DNA of 64,000 nucleotides from Rhodobacteraceae bacterium UBA6213 (GTDB lineage Bacteria; Pseudomonadota; Alphaproteobacteria; Rhodobacterales; Rhodobacteraceae). Below are positions 8,502-16,391 of the stretch, piece by piece. A model generated the notes under the pieces. The model had not been told where the DNA came from. It made no database searches and was given only the letters and a program-made list of their open reading frames with translations. The position numbers and the translations under genes were made by a program. Numbering within the stretch: position 1 is the stretch's first letter; every line of letters begins with the position of its first letter. The stretch spans positions 379,719 through 443,718 of the forward strand of contig DISJ01000009.1 of assembly GCA_002421605.1 (NCBI GenBank), read 5' to 3'.

Positions 8502-9524
8502 TTAGCCCTTTTTCAGACAGCGGTTGCCCAGCACTTCGGCAATCTGCACCGCGTTCAGCGCAGCACCCTTGCGCAGGTTGTCAGAGACGCACCAGATGTT
8601 CAGGCCGTTATCGATGGTGCTGTCTTGGCGGATGCGGCTGATATAGGTCGCATAATCGCCGACGCATTCCACCGGGGTGATGTAGCCACCGGGTTCGCGC
8701 TTGTCGATCACCAGAATGCCCGGCGCCTCGCGCAGAATGTCCTGCGCCTCTTGCCAGTCGAGGAACTCTTCAAACTCGATATTGATCGCTTCCGAGTGGC
8801 CGACGAACACCGGCACGCGCACGCAGGTCGCGGTGACCTTGATCGACTTGTCGAGAATTTTCTTGGTTTCGGCGACCATCTTCCATTCTTCCTTGGTCGA
8901 ACCGTCATCAAGGAACACATCGATATGCGGGATCACGTTGAAGGCGATCTGCTTGGGAAACTTTTTCGGTGCAACCTCTTGGCCGGGCACATACATGCCC
9001 TTGGTCTGGTCCCAAAGCTCGTCGATGCCCGCTTTGCCAGCGCCGGAAACCGACTGATAGGTGGAAACCACCACGCGCTTGATGCGCGCGCGGTCGTGCA
9101 GCGGCTTTAGCGCCACCACCATCTGCGCGGTCGAGCAGTTGGGGTTAGCGATGATGTTCTTGTTTTTATATTCGTAAATCGCGTCGGCATTCACCTCGGG
9201 CACGATCAGCGGAACTTTCGGATCGTAGCGGTAAAGCGACGAGTTATCGATGACCACGCAGCCCGAGGCAGCGGCCTTGGGGGCATAGATCTTGGTCGCG
9301 TCCGAACCCACGGCGAACAGCGCGATGTCCCAACCGGTGAAATCGAAAGTATCAAGATCCTTAGTCTTGAGGGTCTTGTCGCCAAAGCTGACTTCGGTTC
9401 CCAGCGACTTGCGGCTGGCCAGTGCGACGATTTCGTCCACCGGAAACTCGCGCTCGGCGAGGATGTTCAGCATTTCGCGGCCCACGTTCCCCGTGGCACC
9501 GGCAACAACGACCTTGTAGCCCAT
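8502..9524 (-). CDS. asd: aspartate-semialdehyde dehydrogenase
   Basis: A 340-residue cytosolic enzyme that reduces L-aspartyl-4-phosphate to aspartate semialdehyde with NADPH. This is the branch point for lysine/diaminopimelate, threonine and methionine. The N-terminal nucleotide loop GATGNVGREML and the catalytic Cys130 (NPNCST) are intact, and length matches the family. It is followed by a strong hairpin and looks monocistronic. dapD, at 31.4-32.3 kb, is a later enzyme on the lysine branch. Confidence 0.97.
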   Translation of the reverse strand: MGYKVVVAGATGNVGREMLNILAEREFPVDEIVALASRKSLGTEVSFGDKTLKTKDLDTFDFTGWDIALFAVGSDATKIYAPKAAASGCVVIDNSSLYRYDPKVPLIVPEVNADAIYEYKNKNIIANPNCSTAQMVVALKPLHDRARIKRVVVSTYQSVSGAGKAGIDELWDQTKGMYVPGQEVAPKKFPKQIAFNVIPHIDVFLDDGSTKEEWKMVAETKKILDKSIKVTATCVRVPVFVGHSEAINIEFEEFLDWQEAQDILREAPGILVIDKREPGGYITPVECVGDYATYISRIRQDSTIDNGLNIWCVSDNLRKGAALNAVQIAEVLGNRCLKKG

Positions 9525-9594
9525 GAGGCATCTCCTGAAGATAGAACGCTGTTGCGTTAGCGGAAAGGCGGGCGCGCGGAAAGGGACATTTGCG

Positions 9595-10212
9595 TTATTC
9601 CACGCGGGTGATGCGCGAATCCCTCGCGATCAGGTCGGCCACAAAGGCGGCCTCGGCCCCGAAGTCATGGGGCACCTGCTGCGCGTTGCGCCGGCCAGTT
9701 AGCGAAAGCGACGCGAAAAAGTCAAAACCATAGAGTGAGAGTCTGGCAAGCGGCGCGCGAGCCAGAAGGTCGATCAGCATCAACCCGGTAGTTGGCGGGG
9801 CGGAGAGCAGAGTGCGCAGGCGAACATTGTCGGCCTTGGGGTGCAGGTAAAAGCCGGGGCTTGTGGCCGTTGCATAGCCAAGGCGCTTGCGTTTTGGTGA
9901 CATCCACAGTGTGCGCGCGGGTGCTAATCTGCTGCGGTCTTCGGCACCAATCCAGGTCGCCAGCGCCAGCCAGTCGGTGCGCGTGCCATGCGAGGTGGGC
10001 GTGGGCATGGGTGCTCGGTTGATGCGGATCACCAGATCCGCCGCGTCGATAGCGCCACCGTGGCGCGCATCGATCAAAGCACGGGCATTGCCCACAAGTG
10101 CGACAGATAGCCCTTCCAGATCGGCGAGCAGCACGGCCTGCGGCACCGATAGCGCCGCTAAAGGCGATTCGCGACGCAACGTGCGGGCAAGCAGAAACCC
10201 TAGGCGCGTCAT
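9595..10212 (-). CDS. GT29 (sialyltransferase-like) family protein
   Basis: A 205-residue protein with features of glycosyltransferase family 29. An L-sialylmotif-like stretch (VALVGNARAL, then DAADLVIRINRAP) lies at about 36-68. An S-motif-like segment (TTGLMLIDLLA, then LSLYGFDFF) lies near 140-165, and HDFGAE near 182-187 fits the HX4E of the very-small sialylmotif. No membrane anchor is visible. Its ATG overlaps the stop of the GT4 gene by four bases, so they are coupled. Family placement is good; that the donor is CMP-sialic acid is not shown, as no sialic acid synthesis genes are nearby. Confidence 0.75.
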   Translation of the reverse strand: MTRLGFLLARTLRRESPLAALSVPQAVLLADLEGLSVALVGNARALIDARHGGAIDAADLVIRINRAPMPTPTSHGTRTDWLALATWIGAEDRSRLAPARTLWMSPKRKRLGYATATSPGFYLHPKADNVRLRTLLSAPPTTGLMLIDLLARAPLARLSLYGFDFFASLSLTGRRNAQQVPHDFGAEAAFVADLIARDSRITRVE

Positions 10213-11234
10213 GCCAGAACATCTCGGTAGAGCGCAGTCAGTGCCGCGGCTTCGTTAACGATCGAAAAATGTTGCTCGGCGCGGGCGCGCGCGGCGCGGC
10301 CCATCTCGGCCAAGCGGGGCAGATTGGCGAGCAAGGGCGCAAGCGCCTCGGCCAGTGCAGCGGCATCGGCAGGCTTGAACAGCGCACCTGCTTCGCCACC
10401 TTCTAGCGCCACATCGAAGGCTCCGACGCCCCGACTTGCCAAAACCGGCACGCCGCAGGCCATGGCCTCGAACACGGTCAGCCCAAAGCCCTCCAAATGC
10501 GATGGGGCAATGTAGAGCGATAGTGCATTATAGGCGCGCGGCATCTCTTTGACCGGGACTTCGTCGCGAAAGACAACACGGTCTTGCAGGCCCGCTGTCG
10601 CAATCTGTACGCGCAGGGTGCGCGCAAAACTGGCCTCGCTGGGCAACACACGCCCCATGATTACCGCCGACCATTCTGGATGATCTGGCAGCAGGTCACA
10701 AAGCGCCGAAACAATATCATCGGTGCCTTTTTTCGGGCGAATGCGGCCAAAACAGCCGATCACGTGCTGCCCGTTCAGCCCGAAAAAGTCTTCGGGTGCA
10801 GGGCGAAATGCCTCGGTGTCGACGCCATGCGCGATGACCGTGCAGCGCCCCCGCATCACCGCCGCATTCGCGGTGCTGGTTGCAACGATATGGTCGCATC
10901 GGGCGAGCAGATACCTTGTCCAGCGGCCGCGCATGCGTGGCGACGATGAGGTGAAGATAATGCGCAGTTTGCGCCGCAGCAGGTCACGCAGGATCAAACC
11001 GACTAGTAGCTCGTTATTGCGCCGCGCGTGCCAGACGCGCCAGCGGTCGCGCGGAAGAAACGGTAGCCGCCATAGCGACAGCCGTGGCAGATCTGCTGGC
11101 AGTCCGGGGCCGGTTACGGCGATGCCGATATCGCGCGCCTGTATCGGCACCAGCCGCAATACGGTTGCTGTAACCCCTGACAGGCGGCGCTTGAGGTTTG
11201 GCGCGATGACTTCGATTTGCGCGCTTTCCATCAC
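10209..11234 (-). CDS. GT4 glycosyltransferase, LpcC-like
   Basis: A 341-residue GT-B fold transferase. The N-terminus (IEVIAPNLKRRLSGVTATV) is typical of rhizobial LpcC-type lipopolysaccharide-core mannosyltransferases. The C-terminal half carries the nucleotide-sugar EX7E motif (EGFGLTVFE) and FGRIRPKKGTD. Two ATGs in tandem (11234 and 11231) are possible starts. It overlaps the GT29-like gene by four bases and probably works with it on the same glycan, most likely LPS core or a surface oligosaccharide. The sugar transferred is inferred from family resemblance only. Confidence 0.85.
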   Translation of the reverse strand: MMESAQIEVIAPNLKRRLSGVTATVLRLVPIQARDIGIAVTGPGLPADLPRLSLWRLPFLPRDRWRVWHARRNNELLVGLILRDLLRRKLRIIFTSSSPRMRGRWTRYLLARCDHIVATSTANAAVMRGRCTVIAHGVDTEAFRPAPEDFFGLNGQHVIGCFGRIRPKKGTDDIVSALCDLLPDHPEWSAVIMGRVLPSEASFARTLRVQIATAGLQDRVVFRDEVPVKEMPRAYNALSLYIAPSHLEGFGLTVFEAMACGVPVLASRGVGAFDVALEGGEAGALFKPADAAALAEALAPLLANLPRLAEMGRAARARAEQHFSIVNEAAALTALYRDVLA

Positions 11235-11240
11235 CGTTCC

Positions 11241-12431
11241 CTAATAGCTCGCGCCGCCGCGGTCGCGGGCGAAAACGTAGATCGCCAATCCCGCAAGCAA
11301 TGGCACAAGAAAGAACAGGAACAGTGTCGAAAACGCCGAGGTTTGCGATCCGGCAGCGAGTGCCGCCTCATAGACCGGGCGCGAGGCAAATTGCATGATG
11401 CCGACCCCTCCGATCGAGAACATGTTGAGCAGCGTCACCCCGCGCCCCACCATGTGGTTGGGGAAAAAGCTGCGGCCATGCGCCATGATCGCGGGGAAAC
11501 TGGCGCCAAAGAACCCGGCGGCGGCCATCAGTGCGGTGGCTTGGCCAAGCCCCGCATCGGGTGCAAGCCACAAGGTCGCAACGATGGCGGCGAGCGCCAG
11601 ATTACCACCAAGCACGACCCGCTTGTGGCTGCCGATCAGCCGGTCAGCGGGCCCATAAAGAAAATTGCCCGCTACCATCGCCAGCCCCATCACCAGTGTC
11701 GCCTTGCCGATTGCCGTAGTGTCGGCACTGTAAATCTGGGTCAGGTATGGCCCGGCCCAGACCCCACGCAGCCCGGCGGCGGCGGCGTAGTTGATGGACA
11801 TCAGAGGCAAAATTGCCCAAAGCCCGGGGATGCGCAGCAGGTCAAGCAATGACCCGCCTGCACCCGGCGCGTGGGCAATACGCTCGGGGTCGCGCGTAAA
11901 GCGCGCCACGGCAAGCGCGACGGCAAGGGTAATCGCCGCCAACCCCCAAAGAGTTTGCCGCCAGCCCGCCGCCTCGATCACCCAAGCCAGCGGTGCCGCC
12001 CCCGCAAGGTTGCCAAGGCTGCCAAAGCCGATCATCGCCCCCGCCAGCGTACCAAACATCGCAGGCGCATACATCCGGGCGAATATGTAATAGCCCCCCA
12101 TCAGCACCGGCGCACAGCCTGCACCGATCAGCGCCATGGCAATGTGAACGCCCCAAGGGCCGTTAGCCATCGCAAAGGCCGCAGCACCGCCTGCACCACC
12201 AATGCCAAGCAACAATGACACCGTGTACCGCGGCCCGATCCGGTCGAGCGCCGCACCGACCGGCATCTGCATCAACGCGAAAGCCGCATACCAAAGCCCA
12301 AGCGACACCGCCAGATCGCCCGGCGTTGCACCAATTTCGGCGCCCAGCGTTGGTGCCAGCACCGCAAGACACGCGCGATAGAACTGGCTGAGCACATAGC
12401 CTGCCACCAGAAAAGCAATACCGACCTTCAT
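11241..12431 (-). CDS. MFS transporter
   Basis: A 396-residue inner-membrane protein with about 12 hydrophobic segments and the MFS loop pattern (GAALDRIGPRYTV after helix 2). ATG at 12431 is chosen because GAGGGA lies about 8 bases before it; an upstream extension is not protein-like. Only 6 bases separate its stop from the GT4 start, so it may head the GT4-GT29 operon, and a role in exporting or importing a related compound is possible. Substrate cannot be read from the sequence. A 17-bp inverted repeat lies just upstream. Confidence 0.85.
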   Translation of the reverse strand: MKVGIAFLVAGYVLSQFYRACLAVLAPTLGAEIGATPGDLAVSLGLWYAAFALMQMPVGAALDRIGPRYTVSLLLGIGGAGGAAAFAMANGPWGVHIAMALIGAGCAPVLMGGYYIFARMYAPAMFGTLAGAMIGFGSLGNLAGAAPLAWVIEAAGWRQTLWGLAAITLAVALAVARFTRDPERIAHAPGAGGSLLDLLRIPGLWAILPLMSINYAAAAGLRGVWAGPYLTQIYSADTTAIGKATLVMGLAMVAGNFLYGPADRLIGSHKRVVLGGNLALAAIVATLWLAPDAGLGQATALMAAAGFFGASFPAIMAHGRSFFPNHMVGRGVTLLNMFSIGGVGIMQFASRPVYEAALAAGSQTSAFSTLFLFFLVPLLAGLAIYVFARDRGGASY

Positions 12432-12445
12432 GCATGCGTCCCTCT

Positions 12446-12462
12446 GTCCGACACCGTCGGAC
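12446..12462. promoter_or_regulatory. inverted repeat upstream of the MFS gene
   Basis: GTCCGAC-ACC-GTCGGAC, a perfect 7+7 repeat with a 3-base centre, ends 15 bases before the MFS start codon. The symmetry and position fit an operator for a dimeric repressor or a 5' UTR hairpin. No regulator gene is adjacent, so its binder is unknown. Confidence 0.45.
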
Positions 12463-12504
12463 CCTGCTGCAGAATTTGGGGCGGTGCAAGAGGCGGGGTA
12501 GGGC

Positions 12505-12530
12505 GCAAGCGTGCTAGAAGGCCCGCTTGC
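12505..12530 (-). terminator. hairpin after the ArsP-type permease
   Basis: GCAAGCG and CGCTTGC form a perfect 7-bp stem with a 12-base loop, 23 bases past the permease stop on the minus strand. No T-run follows, so it is a moderate terminator candidate. Confidence 0.45.
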
Positions 12531-12552
12531 TGCAGTGTCTTGAGGGTGGCGC

Positions 12553-13605
12553 TCAGATGGTGGTCCACAACTGAAACAGCAGCCCACTGGCAAGCGAGCC
12601 AATCAGAGCAAGCGCGATATAGAGGAAGAATACTGGCCGCTTGACCAGCGCCCAGACCGCGATTGCCGCAGGAAGCGAGGTCACGCCGCCCGCAACAAGA
12701 AATGCCAGCCCCGCGCCGGGGGCCATACCTTGCCCGATCAACCCGCCAACCAGTGGCAGTGCTGCAAAACCATTAAGGTAGGCGGGAACGCCAACCACCG
12801 TTGCGATGGCGATGGGCATCAGGCCCGTGCCGCCAAGCGCGCGCGCCACCAGATCGGCGGGCAACCATGCCAGCATCAGGCTTTCCAACAGAAAGGCGAG
12901 GCTCAGCCATTTGAGCAAGAACAGCGTCGTCTTGATGCCTTCGCGGGTGAATTTGGAAACGCGCTCGCTTTCGCGCCAGAATTTCCACACCACCGGTTTT
13001 GCAGTGCGCACCTTGGCACCACCACAACCACCGTTGCCCACACCTTCGCGCAGCGGGTCGCCAAGATGGCCGGTCCGCGTGAGAAAATGCACCGCGTAGC
13101 CGCCAAAGACACCAAGACCGATTGCTGCGACGGTTTTGGCAATAGCAAATTCGATACCAAGAACGCCGGTGGTCAATACGAACATCGATGGGTCCATGAC
13201 TGGCGATGCCAGCCAAAATGCCATGACGGCGGAAAGCGGCACACCCATCGCCAGCAAAGCGGCAATAAGCGGAATTACCCCGCATGAGCAGAAGGGCGAA
13301 AGGCCACCGGCCGCCGCCGCAACTAGGATCATAACCACAGTCGATCCGCTGAAGGCGCGGGCAATCAACCCGTCAGCACCTGTTGCCCCCACATAGGCCG
13401 CGATGGCAATCGACAGGATCAGATAGGGGGCAATGTGCAGCAGGTTGCTGACAACAGATTCAGCACTCGCCACACCTTGGCTTGGGGAGAAGACGAGAAG
13501 CGATAGCAGCAGGCCGCAGGTGAACAACCAAGGCTTTTCTTTTGCCCAGAGTCGGCGCGCGAGGTCCGTCGTGCGCAAGCGGGTAGAGAGTGCGATTTCT
13601 GACAT
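12553..13605 (-). CDS. ArsP_1/UPF0718-type permease
   Basis: A 350-residue inner-membrane permease with about 8-10 hydrophobic segments in two halves. Key features of the ArsP_1 (PF03773) family are visible: SPFCSCGVIPLIAALLAMGV in the first half, SPVMDPSMF, and a cytosolic loop with GNGGCGG that may bind metal or metalloid. ATG at 13605 has AGGG upstream. Characterised relatives export trivalent organoarsenicals. It lies 54 bases after an ArsR-family gene on the same strand, and the pair looks like a self-regulated efflux operon. Substrate is inferred. Confidence 0.85.
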   Translation of the reverse strand: MSEIALSTRLRTTDLARRLWAKEKPWLFTCGLLLSLLVFSPSQGVASAESVVSNLLHIAPYLILSIAIAAYVGATGADGLIARAFSGSTVVMILVAAAAGGLSPFCSCGVIPLIAALLAMGVPLSAVMAFWLASPVMDPSMFVLTTGVLGIEFAIAKTVAAIGLGVFGGYAVHFLTRTGHLGDPLREGVGNGGCGGAKVRTAKPVVWKFWRESERVSKFTREGIKTTLFLLKWLSLAFLLESLMLAWLPADLVARALGGTGLMPIAIATVVGVPAYLNGFAALPLVGGLIGQGMAPGAGLAFLVAGGVTSLPAAIAVWALVKRPVFFLYIALALIGSLASGLLFQLWTTI

Positions 13606-13659
13606 AGCTAAATCCCTAGGATAGTAGTGATAAAGAGCCGAAAAAGAGGCGGGCAAACT

Positions 13660-13974
13660 TCATGCCGCATCCTCCGTTGTGAGCTTGACCCCGGCGCAGC
13701 ATTCCGCGGTCAGAAAGCCGACGGTCCGGCGCATTGCATCGAAATCAACCCGATTTACGATCTGCCTGCCTTGGCGTTCCTGAACAACCAACCCGGCCTC
13801 GACCAGCAGGCCCAAATGATAGGCAAGGGTCGATGCGGCCATGTCTAAATGCTGGCCAATCTCGCCAACATTCAAACCGTCATCTCCGGCCCGCACCAAC
13901 AGACGATAGATCGCCAAGCGGGTGTCGTGGCCAAGTGCGGCAAGGGAAAGGGCAACTGATGCGTGCGTCGTCAT
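13660..13974 (-). CDS. ArsR-family transcriptional repressor
   Basis: A 104-residue winged-helix regulator (ALGHDTRLAIYRLLVRAG, then VGEIGQHLDMAASTLAYHL). A vicinal cysteine pair near the C-terminus (FLTAECCAGV) is the kind of site used by several ArsR proteins to sense As(III). ATG at 13974 is used: the reading frame goes further but becomes AT-rich and non-coding. There is no Shine-Dalgarno sequence before it, and the likely promoter places the transcript start at the ATG. It should repress itself and the permease and release DNA on binding a metalloid. Confidence 0.88.
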   Translation of the reverse strand: MTTHASVALSLAALGHDTRLAIYRLLVRAGDDGLNVGEIGQHLDMAASTLAYHLGLLVEAGLVVQERQGRQIVNRVDFDAMRRTVGFLTAECCAGVKLTTEDAA

Positions 13975-13981
13975 ATCGACA

Positions 13982-14009
13982 ATAATAACTACTAAACTAG
14001 TTTTGTAAA
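13982..14009 (-). promoter_or_regulatory. sigma70-type promoter with operator-like palindrome for arsR-permease
   Basis: On the minus strand TTTACA, a 16-base spacer and TATTAT form a good housekeeping promoter, rare in such GC-rich DNA. The spacer holds AAACTAGTTT (13994-14003), a perfect 10-bp palindrome that would let a dimeric ArsR protein block polymerase. Transcription should start about 7 bases past the -10, at or within a base or two of the arsR ATG, giving a leaderless mRNA. Confidence 0.6.
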
Positions 14010-14081
14010 GACAATTGTGAACGCGTATCGCTGGCTGCCAATCGGCAGCCGATCCCACTATAATTGAGGTATTTCGGGAAT

Positions 14082-14158
14082 TGGTCGGAGCGAGAGGATT
14101 TGAACCTCCGACCCCCTGCTCCCGAAGCAGGTGCGCTACCAGGCTGCGCTACGCTCCG
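14082..14158 (-). tRNA. tRNA-Pro (anticodon CGG)
   Basis: A 77-base tRNA on the minus strand with CCA encoded. The acceptor stem is CGGAGCG/CGCTCCG. The anticodon arm is CCTGC-TTCGGGA-GCAGG with anticodon CGG, and the T-loop is GTTCAAATC. It reads CCG proline codons, common in this genome. The arsR-permease operon begins about 110 bases past its 3' end. A TTGCAA...TGTAAC pair some 15-45 bases upstream could be its promoter, with poor spacing. Confidence 0.96.
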
Positions 14159-14212
14159 ACCGTGTGGCGGGGGGTTACAGTCTCTTTCGGCGCTTTGCAA
14201 GGGGGAACGGCG

Positions 14213-15181
14213 CTAGCGATCGCCGCGTTTGGTGGGGCCGAGCAGCCGCTGCATGATCGAGCTGCGCGGTGTGGTAATGATCTCGGTTCGGATGTGGGTT
14301 TGCAGCACCGGGGTGTTTTCCGAGTTGCCCGCGCGGCTTTCGCGCAACACGATGTAAAGGCCCGAAACGATGATGATCGCGGCACCTATCTGGGTATAGG
14401 TATCGACGCGTTCGCCAAACAGAAACCAGCCATAGCCAATGGCCCAAAGCATCTGCGAATACTGCATCGGCGCGACGATCACGGCCTCACCTGCGCGGTA
14501 GGCAAGAATCATCAGATACGAGGCGGCCAGGCCAAAAAGCGCGATCACTGCCATCAGGCCAAGGTCGGTAATGCTCATTGGAATATAGACAAAGGGCAGC
14601 ACCGCACCGGTAAGCAGAAAGTTTGCGGTCATCGGGTAAAGCATCAGCACCAGCGGCCGCTCTTGCTTGCCGATCTTGCGCACGATCACCGAGGCAAGCG
14701 CACCGCAGACTGCGGCGGCCAGCGCGGCCAAGTGGCCAAGGCCAAGTGGCTCGGCGCCGGGGCGCAGCACCACCAGCACGCCGATCAACCCCACCACCAC
14801 CGCCGCCGAGCGGCGAACACCAACATTCTCGCCCAAAAGCGGTATCGCCATCACCGTGATCAGCAGCGGCGAGGCAAACAGAATCGAATAGGTCTGCGCT
14901 AGCGGCAGATGCGCAAACGCGTAAAACGCCGAAACGCCGGTAATCAACGTCATCCCTGTGCGCAGGGCCACCCAGCGCGGGTTGTTCGGCCAGAGGCTTC
15001 CGCCCGCGCGGTCGCGAAGCAAGATCATCGTGACCATCGGAAAGCTGATCAACGAGGCAAAGAAGATGATCTGAAACGGCGAGTAGCCGCGCCCGAGCGT
15101 CTTTACCACAACGTCATGCGTGGCAAAGATGCCAAGCGCTACCAGCGCCAGCAGCGCGCCTCTCAGATTATTACTGCTCAT
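14213..15181 (-). CDS. DMT-family (EamA) transporter
   Basis: A 322-residue inner-membrane protein with about ten hydrophobic helices in two EamA repeats (first ALLALVALGIFATHDVVVK, second starting near GHLAALAAAVCGALASV). This is the drug/metabolite exporter layout. A hydrophilic tail of about 45 residues follows the last helix. Substrate is unknown. It is on the same strand as leuB, 67 bases downstream, and may be co-transcribed. Confidence 0.88.
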   Translation of the reverse strand: MSSNNLRGALLALVALGIFATHDVVVKTLGRGYSPFQIIFFASLISFPMVTMILLRDRAGGSLWPNNPRWVALRTGMTLITGVSAFYAFAHLPLAQTYSILFASPLLITVMAIPLLGENVGVRRSAAVVVGLIGVLVVLRPGAEPLGLGHLAALAAAVCGALASVIVRKIGKQERPLVLMLYPMTANFLLTGAVLPFVYIPMSITDLGLMAVIALFGLAASYLMILAYRAGEAVIVAPMQYSQMLWAIGYGWFLFGERVDTYTQIGAAIIIVSGLYIVLRESRAGNSENTPVLQTHIRTEIITTPRSSIMQRLLGPTKRGDR

Positions 15182-15248
15182 CGACCCGCTGCCCTGATTG
15201 CAAGATCAAGCATTGCAGATTCGCTAGGCGGGCTCAATGGCGCGCGGC

Positions 15249-16358
15249 CTAGAGGCTGGCCTCCAGCGCCGCAATCACCGCATCGCCCATCTCGGTGGTG
15301 GAAACCGGCTTCCCGCCATCGGGGCCCATCAGATCGGCGGTGCGCAGGCCGTCGGCCAGCACCTTTTCCACCGCGCTCTCCAGCCGGTCAGCCTCGGCGC
15401 CCATGTCAAAGGAATAGCGCAGCGCCATCGCAAAGCTCAGGATGCAGGCGATCGGGTTGGCCTTGCCTTGGCCCGCAATATCGGGGGCAGAGCCGTGCAC
15501 GGGCTCATAAAGGGCTTTCGGGCGACCATTGGCCATCGGCGCGCCAAGGCTGGCCGAGGGCAACATCCCAAGGCTGCCGGTCAGCATTGCGGCCACATCC
15601 GACAGCAGATCACCAAAGAGGTTGTCGGTTACGATTACGTCAAACTGCTTGGGGTTGCGCACTAGCTGCATACCGCCGTTGTCGGCATACATGTGGCTCA
15701 GCTCGATTTCGGGGTATTCGTTATCGTGTACCCACTGTACTTCTTCGCGCCAAAGAATGCCCGATTCCATGACGTTGGCCTTTTCCATCGAGCAGACCTT
15801 GTTGCCGCGTTTGCGCGCCAGATCGAACGCCGAACGGGCGACGCGGCGAATCTCGTCGGTGGTGTAGCGCTGGGTATTGATGCCGACGCGCCCACCTTCG
15901 TTATCAGGGAAGATCCCGCGCGGTTCGCCAAAATAAACGCCCGAGGTCAACTCGCGCACGATCATAATGTCGAGGCCCGCGACGACTTCTTTTTTCAGCG
16001 ATGAGAAATCAGCCAGCGCATCAAAGCACTGCGCCGGGCGCAGGTTGGAAAACAGATCCATTTCCTTGCGTAGCCGCAGCAGCCCGCGTTCAGGCTTTAC
16101 GCTGAAATCGAGGTTGTCGTATTTTGGCCCGCCCACCGCGCCCAGCAACACTGCATCGACCGATTGCGCCTTGGCCATGGTGTCATCATGCAGGGGCGTG
16201 CCGTATTTGTCATAGGCGCAGCCGCCGACCAGATCTTCGGATACATCAAAGCGCACGCCGCGCCGGGTGCCATACCAGCCGATGATCTTTTTCACCTCGG
16301 CCATGACTTCGGGGCCGATGCCATCGCCGGCGAGGATGAGAAGGGACGGGTTTGCCAT
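15249..16358 (-). CDS. leuB: 3-isopropylmalate dehydrogenase
   Basis: A 369-residue cytosolic enzyme that oxidises and decarboxylates (2R,3S)-3-isopropylmalate with NAD, the third step of leucine synthesis. GDGIGPEVM at the N-terminus, substrate-binding arginines in ERGLLRLRKEMDLFSNLRP, the YADNGGMQLVRNP segment and the NAD-binding VHGSAPDIAGQGKANP are all intact. It is separated from leuC-leuD by about 4 kb holding a LysR regulator, an epimerase-like gene and two others, so it is not in one operon with them here. Confidence 0.97.
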   Translation of the reverse strand: MANPSLLILAGDGIGPEVMAEVKKIIGWYGTRRGVRFDVSEDLVGGCAYDKYGTPLHDDTMAKAQSVDAVLLGAVGGPKYDNLDFSVKPERGLLRLRKEMDLFSNLRPAQCFDALADFSSLKKEVVAGLDIMIVRELTSGVYFGEPRGIFPDNEGGRVGINTQRYTTDEIRRVARSAFDLARKRGNKVCSMEKANVMESGILWREEVQWVHDNEYPEIELSHMYADNGGMQLVRNPKQFDVIVTDNLFGDLLSDVAAMLTGSLGMLPSASLGAPMANGRPKALYEPVHGSAPDIAGQGKANPIACILSFAMALRYSFDMGAEADRLESAVEKVLADGLRTADLMGPDGGKPVSTTEMGDAVIAALEASL

Positions 16359-16391
16359 CGAGTGCTCCTGAAAAACGGGGTTGTGAGCGGC

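Noticed and set aside
9595..10212. A sialic-acid capsule cluster suggested by the GT29-like protein
   Set aside because: No synthesis, activation or export genes for sialic acid are present nearby.
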